A model generated the notes under the pieces. The model was given only the letters and a program-made list of their open reading frames with translations, was not told the DNA's origin and ran no database searches. Of a DNA stretch of 41,628 bases, positions 26,501 through 34,040 are shown piece after piece; position 1 is the first letter of the stretch, and every line of letters starts with the position of its first letter. This DNA comes from a virus: positions 1-41,628 of IMG/VR virus record IMGVR_UViG_3300028837_001410. One strand, written 5' to 3'. The position numbers and the translations under genes were made by a program.

Positions 26501-29500
26501 ACTTGAGCCACGCCTCGCCGCTGGCAGCTTCCCCCGGCTTCCGCTTCCGCAAGAAGATGATGTCGGTCACGACCTCCGTGCCGGCATTCTTCTTGAACGC
26601 GGTCTTGGGGAGCCGAACGGCCATCAAGAGGTCGGCCTGGTCTGCAAGGTGGGCTCGCAGCTTCTCGGTGCCCGTCGCGTCCATCGTCCCCTTGCTCGTG
26701 ATGAAGGCCACCACGCCGCCCGGCCTGACCAGCTCCATGCTCAGAGCAAAGAACTGGTTGTGAATCTTCTCGCGTCGCAGCCAAGCCTTGCTTCTGTCCG
26801 AGAGCCAGTTCTGCACGATGAGGTTCTCGCCCGCTCCCGTGAAGGAGAAGGTGCCGAAGGGAACGTTGGAGATGACCAGGTCGAAGGAGTTGGGGCCGAG
26901 GCGGGTGTCCTCGAAGCCCTGTATGCGCACGTCGGCGCTCTGGTACAGTTGCTTGAGGAAGCGCCCCGTGAGGGGGTCTAGCTCTACTGCGGTGCGATCA
27001 GCCCGTGCCGCTACGTCCTGGGGCATCAGGCCCAGGAAGTGGCCCGCGCCTGCGGACGGTTCGAGCATCTGGACGCGGCTCAGGTTCTTGAGGCCCAACC
27101 GCTCCAATCCGTCCCACATGCCCTGGATCACTTCGGGCGAGGTGTAGAAGGCGTTCATCCGAGCGCGAGCGGCCCCTATGTACTCTTCCTCTGTAAGCAC
27201 TTCGCGCAGGGCCCTATACTCGTCTCCCCAGTGCTTGCGCTTGGCATCGTCAGCAGCCCAGACGCCTTCCTCGTACCTGTACCCCCAGGGAGTGGTAAAG
27301 TCGCTGCCCGCCCAACCGGTGTACTTGACCAGGACGGCCTGTTCCTCGGGGGTAGCCTTGCGGCCTTCCTCCTCCAAGCGCTTGAGGAGCCTCACTGCCT
27401 CGATGTTGTCCCAGAAGCGGGGCTTGGGCGTGGCCTCACCAACCTGGTCGTCGCCGGTGATGCGGTAGTCTGGAGCAGGGGCAGCGGGTTCGGGGTGGCT
27501 TTGGGCCTGCGGAGTGGGGTTTACACCCGTAGCTGGAGCGCCACGTCCCTCATAGCCTGGGACCACGCGTGGAGCGGGTCGAACCCCTGCTTCCTCAACG
27601 TATCGTGGTAGCGGTGGGTGCGCTGGGCCCTCTCCAGGCTCAAGCTCTGCAACTGGCCGGTACTCACGCCCTCTGCGTACATCTTCGGCGCGTGCTCTTT
27701 CCAGTGCAGCCGTATCTTCAAGGCCAAGTCCTTCACCGGCAAGAGGTGGCGCAACTCCTGGCTCTGGTACAGCTCCTGGCTCTCCTGGTCGGACACTGGG
27801 CACCTCCTCTTCCATTATACCAGTTATCGGCTCGGGACGCAAGGGTTCAGGCCTCAGTTCTGGATAGTCGGCGAGTATGCCAGGGGCAACCTCCATGCCG
27901 GCGTCGAGTGCAGCACGGACAGCCCGCTCCTGCAACCTCTCGCGGTTGACATCTATCTTGCCGATGGGCACGCCACCTACCGCCTGGGGATAGGTCACGC
28001 GATACTCGCTACGCGGCGTGGTAACTGCCTCTCGGAACGCCTCTTGAGTGATGCCAAGCTCTTCCCAGGGCTTCCGGGCCTCGACCTCAGGTACAGGCGC
28101 AGCAGGCTCGACGGCGGCGGGCACCGGTGCCTCTGCTTCCGCTATCTCTGGCCGCCCCATGTCCTGATACAGCTTCGCGTCCTTCATCTCGGTTAGCTTG
28201 GCCTGCTCCGCCTCTATGAGCGCGTCCACCTCCTGCATAGCCCGACCTTCGTCATAGATGGCCATCTCATAGGCAGCGTCGTGGCGCTGCCGAAGCCCAC
28301 GCAGCGTCTTCTCGCCCGTTCTGATAAGCGAGTTGAGGGTTCGTGGCCTAACGCTCAGGTAGCGGTTGCCCGCTCGGAGTCTCTCGAAGAATGCTCGCCG
28401 TCCGGGTGGTTCGGGTGTAGGTGCAGCAGGTGCCGGAACCTCCGCTGGTGGAGGAGGCTCGACAGGGGGCGCGGCAGGCTCAACGAATGTCCCCTTGGGG
28501 CCAACCACACGCCCTTCCAAGTCCTGAAGCTCCTGTATGACCCTGGTCGCATTCGCCTCAAGGGTGGCAACCCTTTCGGGTCTCTGCCCTACAGAGACCT
28601 CATCCCGCGCCTCAACCACAAGCTGAATGGCGGCCTGGATACGCTGAGGGGAATCCCACTCCTCTGGTATCGCAGCCAAGGCCACGTACACTGCTTGATC
28701 ATCCTGCCCTGTTTCGAGGGCTCGTCGTATTCTGCTCTCCCACCCCAGGCCCAACTTAGCCCCTACCTTGGGCTCCTCCTCTGGCGGTACCTCCTCCTCC
28801 GACACTGGCGGCCCAACCGCGCCGCGCTCCTCCACGCGGAGCCCCTTCATCCGCTGCCAGATAGCCTCCAACGCATCGCGGAAGGCGCTCTGGCCGGTGT
28901 GATACTTGGCTACGTCGTCCAGCGTGGGGGATAGAGAGAAGGTGCGCTGGATCGCCTGCCCAACTTCCTCAACGACCTCGGGCGGAACTACCGAAGGCGC
29001 TGGAGGGGGTCCAGCGGGCGGTGCGCCAGGAGGGGGAGGAGCAACCAGCCCCCGCACTGCCTCTGCCGCTGCTTCTGCGGCCGGAGCCGCCTTGGGCGTG
29101 TACCACTTCTCCAGCAAACGCCTCCACCAACTCCCGTTGGGGTCTATCTGGTCAATCGCCGCCATAGCCCCCAGGTTCTGGTAGGTCGCCTGCTGCAATA
29201 TGTCCGCGGTGCCCCGCTCGATCGCCTGGTACGCCTCGGCACTGATAGCCGGAAGCTGCTCGCCGTAGAGGATCGCGTGCGAGGTGGCTCGGATGTCCTC
29301 GGCACTGATGGGCTGCCCCATGCGAGTGAACCGCTTGGACAACTTCTCCGCGTTCTTGCCGATCTCACTGAAGGCCCTATCTCGCGGGTCGTCCCTGGCT
29401 ATCTGGAACCACTTGCGTACCTTCGCAACCTGCGACGCCTTCCCGACCAGCCCAGCAATCCCACGGATGGCACCGTAGGTAACGACCATTGCAGCCAGTT

Positions 29501-30398
29501 CTTCCGGCTCTGCCGTGGCTATCCTGATCCCGTACAGGCTACGGCGCACAGCCGTTACCGCCTTCGCCGCCGGACCTGCCGTGCCCGCAGTCGCTACACC
29601 AAACCAGAGGATCGGGTCGGCCAGAAACCCCGAAGCCACTTGCCACAATACCGGGGACTCCTCCTGCACCTTGTTGTACTTCTCGATGTTCGCCTGTACG
29701 TGGCTGGGAAGGTCCTCGATGTCCTCGAAGGGGTTGATGTAGGCACTGACCAATCCGATAGGGCCTATCGGCTCCTTGCCCGTTAGAATGGCCCAGGTTC
29801 GGCCCAGCACTGGCTTCATGGCACGGTGCCCAGTCAACGCCCCGTATTCCGCCGCCTGCAGCACTCCCTGTGCGGGCACATTCGCCTGAGCCATCTCTGC
29901 GAGCGCCGTTAGTCTCGCGGGCACCTGGGGGTAAGTCGGAGCGGCCAGACCACCATAAGCCGGGATCGGTACTGGCCCTATGGGGGGCTGCGCCCTGGTT
30001 CGCTGAGTCCACTCTGCTAGAAGGTCTTGGGGCCTGCGTTCGCCCGTGACCATCTGCGCACCCATCCCAATGAGACCAAGGGGATACTGCAAGACACGCT
30101 TGGGTGTGAACTGGGCCAAGAGGTCGAAGAACTGCGCGCCCCAACGGGGCCTCGTTGGCTGCACTGCTTGAGGTTGCTGCACAGGCGCTACGGGTTGCGG
30201 GGCAGGCGCTATCGTCGGTTGCGGCGCAGGCCGAGGCGTGAACGGCCTTGGCTGCATGGGAAGCCGGGGAGCCTGTGGCGGCGCCGGCATCTCTGGATGC
30301 CGCGGAGGCGTGGGCGCAGGTGTTGGCACCACCGGCTCCCGCTCGCGGCGCTCATGGAGGTCTCTGTCTTCCCAGAGCCAAAAATCCGTGATAGCCAC
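17550..30398 (-). CDS. Giant polyvalent protein: N6-methyltransferase-like, SNF2-like helicase, LPD-type C-terminus
   Basis: A 4282-residue protein (about 470 kDa) with GTG start 30398 touching the HNH stop (TAGGTG; GAGGG upstream). Order: Pro-rich residues 1-90; hydrophobic stretch near 250-300; more Pro/Glu linkers; the NIEAVRLLKRLEEEGRKATP...GWAG region near 1000-1040; an adenine methyltransferase-like domain with MLEPSAGAGHFLG (about 1115) and NVPFG (about 1178); an SNF2-like helicase with HEVGSGKT (about 1833-1840), FVDESD (about 2000), FATGTPIANT (about 2050) and QREGRILRMGN (about 2378); acidic linkers 2600-3250; and a large C-terminal region with VYNPDFPLVNLFRD (about 3590), like LPD38-type domains. 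This resembles P1 DarB and other phage polyvalent proteins carried in virions. Restriction avoidance is inferred. Confidence 0.85.
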   Translation of the reverse strand: MAITDFWLWEDRDLHERREREPVVPTPAPTPPRHPEMPAPPQAPRLPMQPRPFTPRPAPQPTIAPAPQPVAPVQQPQAVQPTRPRWGAQFFDLLAQFTPKRVLQYPLGLIGMGAQMVTGERRPQDLLAEWTQRTRAQPPIGPVPIPAYGGLAAPTYPQVPARLTALAEMAQANVPAQGVLQAAEYGALTGHRAMKPVLGRTWAILTGKEPIGPIGLVSAYINPFEDIEDLPSHVQANIEKYNKVQEESPVLWQVASGFLADPILWFGVATAGTAGPAAKAVTAVRRSLYGIRIATAEPEELAAMVVTYGAIRGIAGLVGKASQVAKVRKWFQIARDDPRDRAFSEIGKNAEKLSKRFTRMGQPISAEDIRATSHAILYGEQLPAISAEAYQAIERGTADILQQATYQNLGAMAAIDQIDPNGSWWRRLLEKWYTPKAAPAAEAAAEAVRGLVAPPPPGAPPAGPPPAPSVVPPEVVEEVGQAIQRTFSLSPTLDDVAKYHTGQSAFRDALEAIWQRMKGLRVEERGAVGPPVSEEEVPPEEEPKVGAKLGLGWESRIRRALETGQDDQAVYVALAAIPEEWDSPQRIQAAIQLVVEARDEVSVGQRPERVATLEANATRVIQELQDLEGRVVGPKGTFVEPAAPPVEPPPPAEVPAPAAPTPEPPGRRAFFERLRAGNRYLSVRPRTLNSLIRTGEKTLRGLRQRHDAAYEMAIYDEGRAMQEVDALIEAEQAKLTEMKDAKLYQDMGRPEIAEAEAPVPAAVEPAAPVPEVEARKPWEELGITQEAFREAVTTPRSEYRVTYPQAVGGVPIGKIDVNRERLQERAVRAALDAGMEVAPGILADYPELRPEPLRPEPITGIMEEEVPSVRPGEPGAVPEPGVAPPLAGEGLGLEDTAALERARAEDVRRGREYRPVAELEPGEGPAHPPLPRYVEEAGVRPAPRVVPGYEGRGAPATGVNPTPQAQSHPEPAAPAPDYRITGDDQVGEATPKPRFWDNIEAVRLLKRLEEEGRKATPEEQAVLVKYTGWAGSDFTTPWGYRYEEGVWAADDAKRKHWGDEYRALREVLTEEEYIGAARARMNAFYTSPEVIQGMWDGLERLGLKNLSRVQMLEPSAGAGHFLGLMPQDVAARADRTAVELDPLTGRFLKQLYQSADVRIQGFEDTRLGPNSFDLVISNVPFGTFSFTGAGENLIVQNWLSDRSKAWLRREKIHNQFFALSMELVRPGGVVAFITSKGTMDATGTEKLRAHLADQADLLMAVRLPKTAFKKNAGTEVVTDIIFLRKRKPGEAASGEAWLKSPKRKFRRGYYEPAEVARNEYYDNHPENILGKEAMTGAMYRGGEYTVEPLADRVLAEQLAEAVARLPENALNPAAGAVEEAAPSTVPAPIDLSVKPGAYVLSEDGVTILERVGREFVVAEIRSPNTNKPRIRGQLRILKVLDDVYAAQREGWPETDYQEALAKLNEEYDKYTAKHGALHRDVNWRAMAAVQRAPLLALEKWDEAMADAMREPVTKEGAQKTRPKKKLKASDQALIKADVFYRRTIRTPKRAESAETARDGLLICLDELGRPDLARIAELLGNTEAQARQALGELVYDDPNGPLLTADEYLSGDVVTKLAAARQAAESDPKFRVNVTALEGVQPEPLKASEISVGLGAPWLPNVVMEDFLCHVTGLPTTGERRPRAQYVPSTGQWVIPLGRKRSRQGDHILESETWGTALRPSYRLVDAIANSRDVKVTYKDVQGHTQTDAEETAAAKAKAQALREEFTRWVWEDATRAEELVDIYNRTFNRWVVRAFDGSHLSLAGLNPEIELMLHQRAAVWRILATGNTLLAHEVGSGKTFEMIVAGMEARRLGLARKNLYVVPNQVLSQWVTEFGRLYPAARILAPDKSEFAADKRAQMLARIQTGDWDAVILPQSQFTKLQPSPDLYGEVRGQLIQQMRDAAQELRQEGMDETTANALEKAVATAEGKLQVKIAELRERQDVHIYWDELGIDQLFVDESDMYKNLKFATKKTRIKGLSNTDSQRAFDMLVKVRHLGKQHAGRGLVFATGTPIANTIAELWTTMRYLMPDILDREGLRHFDSWAATYAEEGDDLEYTVQGAYRQVTRFSRFTNMPELSRVWQLVTDIVLGEDVPYLEAKKPKLLTGARIPITSPRTEWHDRWMEYIVARIDQRIGKVPLTQDNYLKLYTHARLAALDPRMVADVVSRDPLAANVPAPEFELHGKLAKASQNIARIYRETMEEKGTQLVFADMGTPKSAEAIARAMQDAFDLDEETTEALLDLETKEEGKYFTTAYGELKRLLVHEGIPVKEIAFIHDAKTDLERGALFEGVNSGRVRVLIGSTQKLGVGVNVQERVRALHHIDTPWRPRDIEQREGRILRMGNEVYGPVFDAEGKVTDTGLGVEIYQYLCEGSFDGVIWQTVEAKWRAIKSMMKRNVLERTIEGTDSDILDSAKMRSLATGNPLAYEEAVRSNQLVKVVAAYGRWFDQRLRGQKGLRDGADDQAWREQTLAQLRQDLTQAEATGFSLTLGEERVTEQKRAGQALQDYIQAHKKAWGRKWQIKNAVLPSHKQRPYYYETIGEFKGFEMEIAYSPPLQQAHLTLYSTNPLRPGVVPHYGTQSFDVQDDASSKGWLRRLNNRVKGIAKEIGVVERRIERGGKAREQWVELLAQPFAKAGDLARLRVEVRLIQAALEAGATEMPDLTEALEAEQAAIAQAKAEILEAEAVPEAVAPPVEVLPEEAPPEVVPEAAPERTPMEAAADKLEEAAQILRGEVPAAEPVPPEVEEEVPVVPPSEEAVAITEGVAPEAEAPLGPPSEPPVVAELLEPVEPMEPVGPVAPEIAPAVVPAVGEEPVLPGIAPLPEEALPEVPEQYEEAAFEPLEGSPGDLLLERARDRAQAAEYEPVQWSNSADRSLEFRAWEEMQEQAELDNLPVVDGWTLYQLTPDGPKLGIRNRGTRLNPRIQVRYEAATTVVAPAPEVVPEVAPEPAPEWPEPEETGPPVGFEPSTKELKAVLRKRNLPAVEEIVLGKLGEQQAWSDGFLAEIGADLPEQYADVRVRSTEMNLGQIVPGEPGTRLTPVGVTKAAERKGTRLERILPPKDYVVFQTSDGTPILMLDRYYAHFARNYPDAAFYEHGPRAAIEVRSGGQPVGLVIPGALHEAAVEPLAQFLQERYGVPVTAIEAPEVVPEAPAPELPRPSMAAIQPPPPPPEGTFIEPPPPEEPEEELVPVAAPPGVPPPPEEPPPPPPEELPEEWPEEEGVPEYTSEWDLLRKSRDEVAKKPPLKDRIRRALSKATLELLDRYDPLKAVERKTGMDVYQEISLVGGAAIRAESLLKQHAVPVLRPIADHVEEWKDYMEAWRMLDLQQINPEAALPGGVTSPEAALEEMQATLAPELWDKIETAARAFWAINDQLKLQEGVRGGHISAADAALCRLRYPHYFPFYRQGFDDLLDWASVSRGDEPLPPRVFSERILKEGSLRQLKDPLEAWFSSVIREQVWVARNLAKQSLVPALRKFDKKLVERGDHEREGWGVVKYRVDGKIETVTIAEPYARIANSLDAYQTGLIRGVLRKIARPLRVGAVVYNPDFPLVNLFRDVAMAWWTEGLVPFSKTWAQGIIKTIRHEDVWHDAAQAQAFTGGIMRTSLTGARVEALRPIGAAIEIKSVKDIALMLPRAIAWLNEVMEQGTRLATWMKLADEGLMGREQAFRCANSTINFDQAGFAMRVLNEGAAPFINPRTQAAYKLFDMARRNPRTALARAALFTVPAIVFWLWNKRFKSSKDIPDYEWRNNYILMLGEGQEKPDPRYPSSVAERYPVYLKLPKAEIVTAVTAGLEAMLNTAWEQEDRSVVEVLLGASLEGLLEQSPLDPSLSILTPPVIGTAVQIALNRDMFTKRDLVPQGEEGRPPEDQYGPETSKVAIALGKQFKVSPRYIDFAIVDNTAGAGRAALWGCDLALEALGYKPIVPGEARVRELTALEQMRQMPVVRRLLGTRGTAPVRRAYRNLEEATKEARRKLYRIPEVKRFGLGIQEPGRTITVNGTPMEVEPEQRSEIMELSTERLDTAWRELISRDFYADMSDAARYRMLNTVRTKIRGNVRDFVLQDLRGEPAELWAVEEMPDLITAYGLYEEYQAIPQYIGLTPEETAAVSRARGTLTAWGRVVPDMPTATLRALYAQQDPMGAYLLQGISRRTNPLRRRFWAAYPLLSRYFGGVPEEEMQMLLGLGAMGPGLAGPAFGPARWAEEALARARQRTPLLQAVGYGGLQSPLQAGSPVAMWLESML

Positions 30399-31202
30399 CT
30401 ATACCCTCACGCTTTCTAAGTAACCCCTGATGCTCTCCAACGCCTGCGGCAATACGAACTCTGCGCCACGTCCGGTTGCCCAGTCAACAAGAGTCGCTGC
30501 CCTCTTGCTGCGATTGCAGCGCTTACAAGCAGGAAGAATGTTCTCCACAACATAACCCCCACCCGCACTCACAGGCACAAGATGTTCCTGCTCGAAGAGT
30601 ACGTCGCTTGCACCGCAATAAGCGCATGAGTAGCCAAAGTAGCTTAGCGCCCCTTCCCACTGAGTCTCGGTCAGTGTTGCGGGCAAGCCAGCTTGCAGAG
30701 CCTGGCGTCTTTCCTGGGCGGCCCTCTTCACTGCACGCCCGCGGTCTGACTGGCGATACCTCTGCTCGCGAAGGTACGTCTCTTGCCGATGTTCCTCTGC
30801 ATACCTTTTCTTGTCTAATCGAAGCTCTTCCGCGTGCTTCTGGCGATAGGCCACCATAAGCAGCCGAATCTCTTCTTTGTGCTCTTTGCGATACTGCTTA
30901 GCGTATGCTTTCAGCTCCTCCTGATGTTCTTGACGGTAAGCAACGTTGTAGACTCGGATCTGCTCTCGATGCTCAGAACGCCATTTGCGCGATTTCGCTT
31001 GTATCTCTGCCGCGTGCTCTCGCCGATACTCTCGCATGTGTTCGGGGTGCTCATTGTAGTATCTTCGGGCGCGTGCTCGCTCTTCCTCTCTATGCTCTGC
31101 TGCGTACCTTCGCCCATTGGCTCGCAGTCTTTCTCGATGCCTCTCCCGATACCTACGATCACGCGCTCGCTTCTTCTCTCTAGCGGTGAGATCACTCACC
31201 AC
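30399..31202 (-). CDS. HNH endonuclease with repeated basic N-terminal helix
   Basis: Up to 267 residues; start GTG 31202, or GTG 31199 which overlaps the upstream TGA, with GGAGGT upstream. About nine copies of a 14-residue unit like YRxEHxEEIRxxxx fill residues 10-155, very rich in Arg and Glu, probably long charged helices. Residues 185-235 hold the HNH fold: CAYCG (193-196), EHLVPVS with His207, ENILPACKRCNRSK with Asn221 and the second CxxC (226-229). Related proteins cut or nick DNA. It lies directly before the giant polyvalent gene and is translationally linked to it. Confidence 0.8.
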   Translation of the reverse strand: MVSDLTAREKKRARDRRYRERHRERLRANGRRYAAEHREEERARARRYYNEHPEHMREYRREHAAEIQAKSRKWRSEHREQIRVYNVAYRQEHQEELKAYAKQYRKEHKEEIRLLMVAYRQKHAEELRLDKKRYAEEHRQETYLREQRYRQSDRGRAVKRAAQERRQALQAGLPATLTETQWEGALSYFGYSCAYCGASDVLFEQEHLVPVSAGGGYVVENILPACKRCNRSKRAATLVDWATGRGAEFVLPQALESIRGYLESVRV

Positions 31203-32929
31203 CCACCTCCAAACCAGCTAACGGGCGCGACTTGCCCACCTGTCGGCCCGGCCTTCTGCATCATCTGCATCCAGTCAGGTGCCCAGCCCCCGCCACTCTC
31301 GACTGCACCGAGTAGCATCTCCTTCTCGGCCGGGGTCATGTTGGCCCACTGGTCGGGTCTCACCAACTGGGGCCTGGCCGCAAGCTGCTGGTAGAACGCC
31401 TGCCCCCAAGCCGGTATCGCGGGTGCGTTGCCCAGGGCGATGCCCTCAGCAGGAGGCTGTGCAACGGCAGCGGGTTGTGGAAGCCCAGCTTGCTGGGCAG
31501 GTACAGCAGCCGCGCCTTGGAACGGTGCGACGCCCAACCCTTGCGCAACCTGCTGCGCCCAGCCGGGGAACTGGGTCTGCTGCGCCGCCCTCAACGTGTT
31601 CGCGTACTGCACCCAGTCCCGAGGCCCGCGCAGCGTGGACATGAGCGTGAGATAGTCCATCCCCAACTGGCCCTGGCCGTACTGCTCCGCCCACGATTGT
31701 TCTCGCTCCCATTCTGCGCCGCCGCGCTCGAACTCCGCCGACCACTGTTGGGCCGCACGCTCCGACTCCGTCGTGCTCAGGCCAAACTCCTGCTCCCACT
31801 GCTGCGCCGCCGTCGCCACCTGCTGCTCGGTGAGGGTGAACTCGCGCTCTCTCAATGATTGCTCGATACCCCACTGGCGGATGGCCTCCGTATCAAGACC
31901 CTGCGCCCTGGCAAACTCTGCGTTCCACCGCCGTTTATCTTCCACGTCGAGAGTGGAGAGGCGCCCCTGTTGGATGTTGAACTGCCGAATGGCCTCGTCG
32001 TCCAGACCCTGCGCGCGCATGAACTCCTCGTTCCAACGACGAGTGTCCTCAGCAGCGACGTTTACCTGTTCGTCAAACTCCGCCACCCAGCGGTCTTGAG
32101 CCTGCTCATCAAGCCCCTGCAACCGCAGAAACTCCTTTTGCCACTGGTCCCTAGCGTCCTTAGCCAGCGCCAGGCGATCATCACGTTCGTCTTCCCACTG
32201 CGAATATGCTTGCTCATCCAATCCCTCTGCTCGCGCAAACTCCAGCCCCCATTGCCTGCGCGCTTCGGCGTCGAGACCCACAACCCGGTCATGTTCGGCC
32301 TCCCACCGATCCTGCGCTGCCTGGTCGAGACCCTCGGCACGGAGAAAGTCCAACCCCCACTGGCGATCACCCTCCTCATCCCTTGCCTTCTGATAGGCAA
32401 AGGTGTCCTCCCACTGTTTTATGGTCTGATCGTCGACGCGCTCCGTTCGAGCAAACTCAGCCTCCCAGCGGTCTAGCGAGCTCTCATACATTTCGCGCTC
32501 AAGCGTCGGTTGGGCTTCACCAGCACCAGGGTCGTAGTCTTCTGCGGACGGCGGCGGCGGCTCTATCCAGTTCGCGGCACCAGCATACTGGAGAGGGTCA
32601 ATGGCCCCAGCCTGCTCATAACCCTCGTCGCCAGGACGGATAATGTTGCCGTCAGGCCCCATGCGCTCCTGGGTTATGCTCAGCCAGTTCTCCATGCGCT
32701 GAATAGGCGTGCCCTGCCCCTCTCCCCAGTTCTCGTTGTAGAACTCCTCGATGTCGTACCGGTGAGAGTAGATGGCCTCCATCGCTTCGTCTCGCCCAGG
32801 CCCCGCCTGTGGCGCTGCGGGCTCAATGTAGCCCGTGGCTATCCCGCGCTGTAGCTGGTCGTTCAGGTAGGCCATGAGGCTCTGAAGCTGCTGTTGCGTC
32901 CAGTTGTAGCCACCAAACACGTCTGTCAT
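31196..32929 (-). CDS. Internal-type virion protein with 18-residue Trp repeats
   Basis: A 577-residue protein. From Trp155 to Trp353 an aromatic residue recurs every 18 residues without exception (155, 173, 191, 209, 227, 245, 263, 281, 299, Phe317, 335, 353), in units like RWEAEFARAEGLDEQAxx. After one 25-residue step the pattern resumes at 378 and 396. Eighteen residues equal five turns of alpha helix, so the aromatic residues should line one face of a long helix or helical bundle. The C-terminus is Ala/Gln/Pro-rich and ends VAPVSWFGGGW. Its place between portal and the giant protein suggests an ejection or core protein. The function is inferred. Confidence 0.65.
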   Translation of the reverse strand: MTDVFGGYNWTQQQLQSLMAYLNDQLQRGIATGYIEPAAPQAGPGRDEAMEAIYSHRYDIEEFYNENWGEGQGTPIQRMENWLSITQERMGPDGNIIRPGDEGYEQAGAIDPLQYAGAANWIEPPPPSAEDYDPGAGEAQPTLEREMYESSLDRWEAEFARTERVDDQTIKQWEDTFAYQKARDEEGDRQWGLDFLRAEGLDQAAQDRWEAEHDRVVGLDAEARRQWGLEFARAEGLDEQAYSQWEDERDDRLALAKDARDQWQKEFLRLQGLDEQAQDRWVAEFDEQVNVAAEDTRRWNEEFMRAQGLDDEAIRQFNIQQGRLSTLDVEDKRRWNAEFARAQGLDTEAIRQWGIEQSLREREFTLTEQQVATAAQQWEQEFGLSTTESERAAQQWSAEFERGGAEWEREQSWAEQYGQGQLGMDYLTLMSTLRGPRDWVQYANTLRAAQQTQFPGWAQQVAQGLGVAPFQGAAAVPAQQAGLPQPAAVAQPPAEGIALGNAPAIPAWGQAFYQQLAARPQLVRPDQWANMTPAEKEMLLGAVESGGGWAPDWMQMMQKAGPTGGQVAPVSWFGGGW

Positions 32930-32972
32930 GTCTCACCTCATCCCAGGCGTTACAAATCCAATGTTACAAAGC

Positions 32973-33839
32973 TCAGGGGCCAAACCTCGCCAGGGCCGAC
33001 TGGATCCATTGTTCCATCTGCTCCGCACTCGGCGGGTTGGCCACACCCAACGGCTGCGGCCTGTACTGCAACCCCGCGCTGGCATACATGCCCTGCACAG
33101 GGCCCCCTCGCTCGAACCCCGGCGCGTAGGTCGTGCCCCTGGGCAGCGCGTAGGGCATCCCCTGCCTCCACACCTCGGCCTGCATCGCAGCTACGGCCTG
33201 GCCCAGGCTGGCGGCCATCTCGCGCTGCTGCTGCTCTCTCTGCAAACGGGCCTGCTCCGATTGTTGGGCCAGGCTCGCGGATTGGTACTGCGTCATCTGC
33301 TCGTAGGGGAGCCGCCCCTGGGCTAACTGCGCTTGGCGATAGGCTTGGGTCTGCGACGCCATCTGCTGGCTCAGGGCAAACTCCGCCCAGTCCAGTGGCG
33401 TGTCCTGCGCCCCGGCCGTGGCCCTGGGTAGCAGCCCCGCTCCGATGCGCTCGGCACGCGCCCTCTCCTCCTCAGACAGATACTGGTAGGATTCCCCGGT
33501 GAGGGCCTGCATCATCTGGGACTGGTAAAGGGCGTAGAGTTCATCGTCGTCCATCGCCAGACCCGGCATCTGCTGGCGAAGGGCCTTGATTATCGCGCTT
33601 CTCTCTTCCGCCTCCGCCTCACCAGGCCGATAGCGGGGAAGCTCCCCTGCCCTTGGTCCGGGTGGCATTTGCTGCGTAGGCCCGCCGAACCCAGGCAGGC
33701 CATAGCTGCCTGTGGGCGGAGGCGTGGTGGGGCCGGGGTAGATGGTGGGGTCAATCCCCGCGCCGCCAGCCCCCCCGAGGCGCTGCGCGGCCGGTCTCGG
33801 TCGCATAGCATGCTGGAGCCATCTGTCCATGTACGGCAT
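32973..33839 (-). CDS. Gln-rich internal or ejection-type protein
   Basis: The start is ATG 33839 with AGGAGG six bases upstream; GTG 33842 is also possible. The 288-residue product has a Gly/Pro-rich first part, an acidic helical part (AMDDDELYALYQSQMMQAL), and a long Gln/Ala/Arg-rich helix (LAQQSEQARLQREQQQREM). There is no catalytic motif. Low-complexity, Gln-rich composition and position between portal and the repeat protein fit an internal virion protein, but another structural role is possible. Confidence 0.5.
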   Translation of the reverse strand: MPYMDRWLQHAMRPRPAAQRLGGAGGAGIDPTIYPGPTTPPPTGSYGLPGFGGPTQQMPPGPRAGELPRYRPGEAEAEERSAIIKALRQQMPGLAMDDDELYALYQSQMMQALTGESYQYLSEEERARAERIGAGLLPRATAGAQDTPLDWAEFALSQQMASQTQAYRQAQLAQGRLPYEQMTQYQSASLAQQSEQARLQREQQQREMAASLGQAVAAMQAEVWRQGMPYALPRGTTYAPGFERGGPVQGMYASAGLQYRPQPLGVANPPSAEQMEQWIQSALARFGP

Positions 33840-33842
33840 CAC

Positions 33843-34040
33843 TCACCTCCTGGCGCAGAGCGTAGCTCGCACCCTCATGTCGCACAACCAGCCCTGCCCG
33901 TACTCATCTAGCGCCTCTTGAAGCAAGCGTCTCTCGTTGCGGATAATCACCTCCGGGACCTGTATCTTGATCTCGAGCTTCAGGCGTTCATTCCGCTCCA
34001 CTAGACGGCAGGTGGTGTACCACTCACGCCAGGTTAGCAT
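33843..34040 (-). CDS. Hypothetical 65-residue protein
   Basis: Starts MLTWREWYTTCRLVERN at ATG 34040 inside the end of the upstream gene (17-base overlap). The middle (LKLEIKIQVPEVIIRNERRLL) reads as a beta strand and helix, and the C-terminus is basic. Its stop lies four bases before the ATG of the next gene, so the set is coupled. No family recognised. Confidence 0.5.
   Translation of the reverse strand: MLTWREWYTTCRLVERNERLKLEIKIQVPEVIIRNERRLLQEALDEYGQGWLCDMRVRATLCARR

Noticed and set aside
30238-30423. Pro- and Gly-rich repeats in the giant gene and the portal tail as mobile or satellite DNA
   Set aside because: They are coding low-complexity linkers in frame with long proteins; no flanking duplications or inverted ends are seen.
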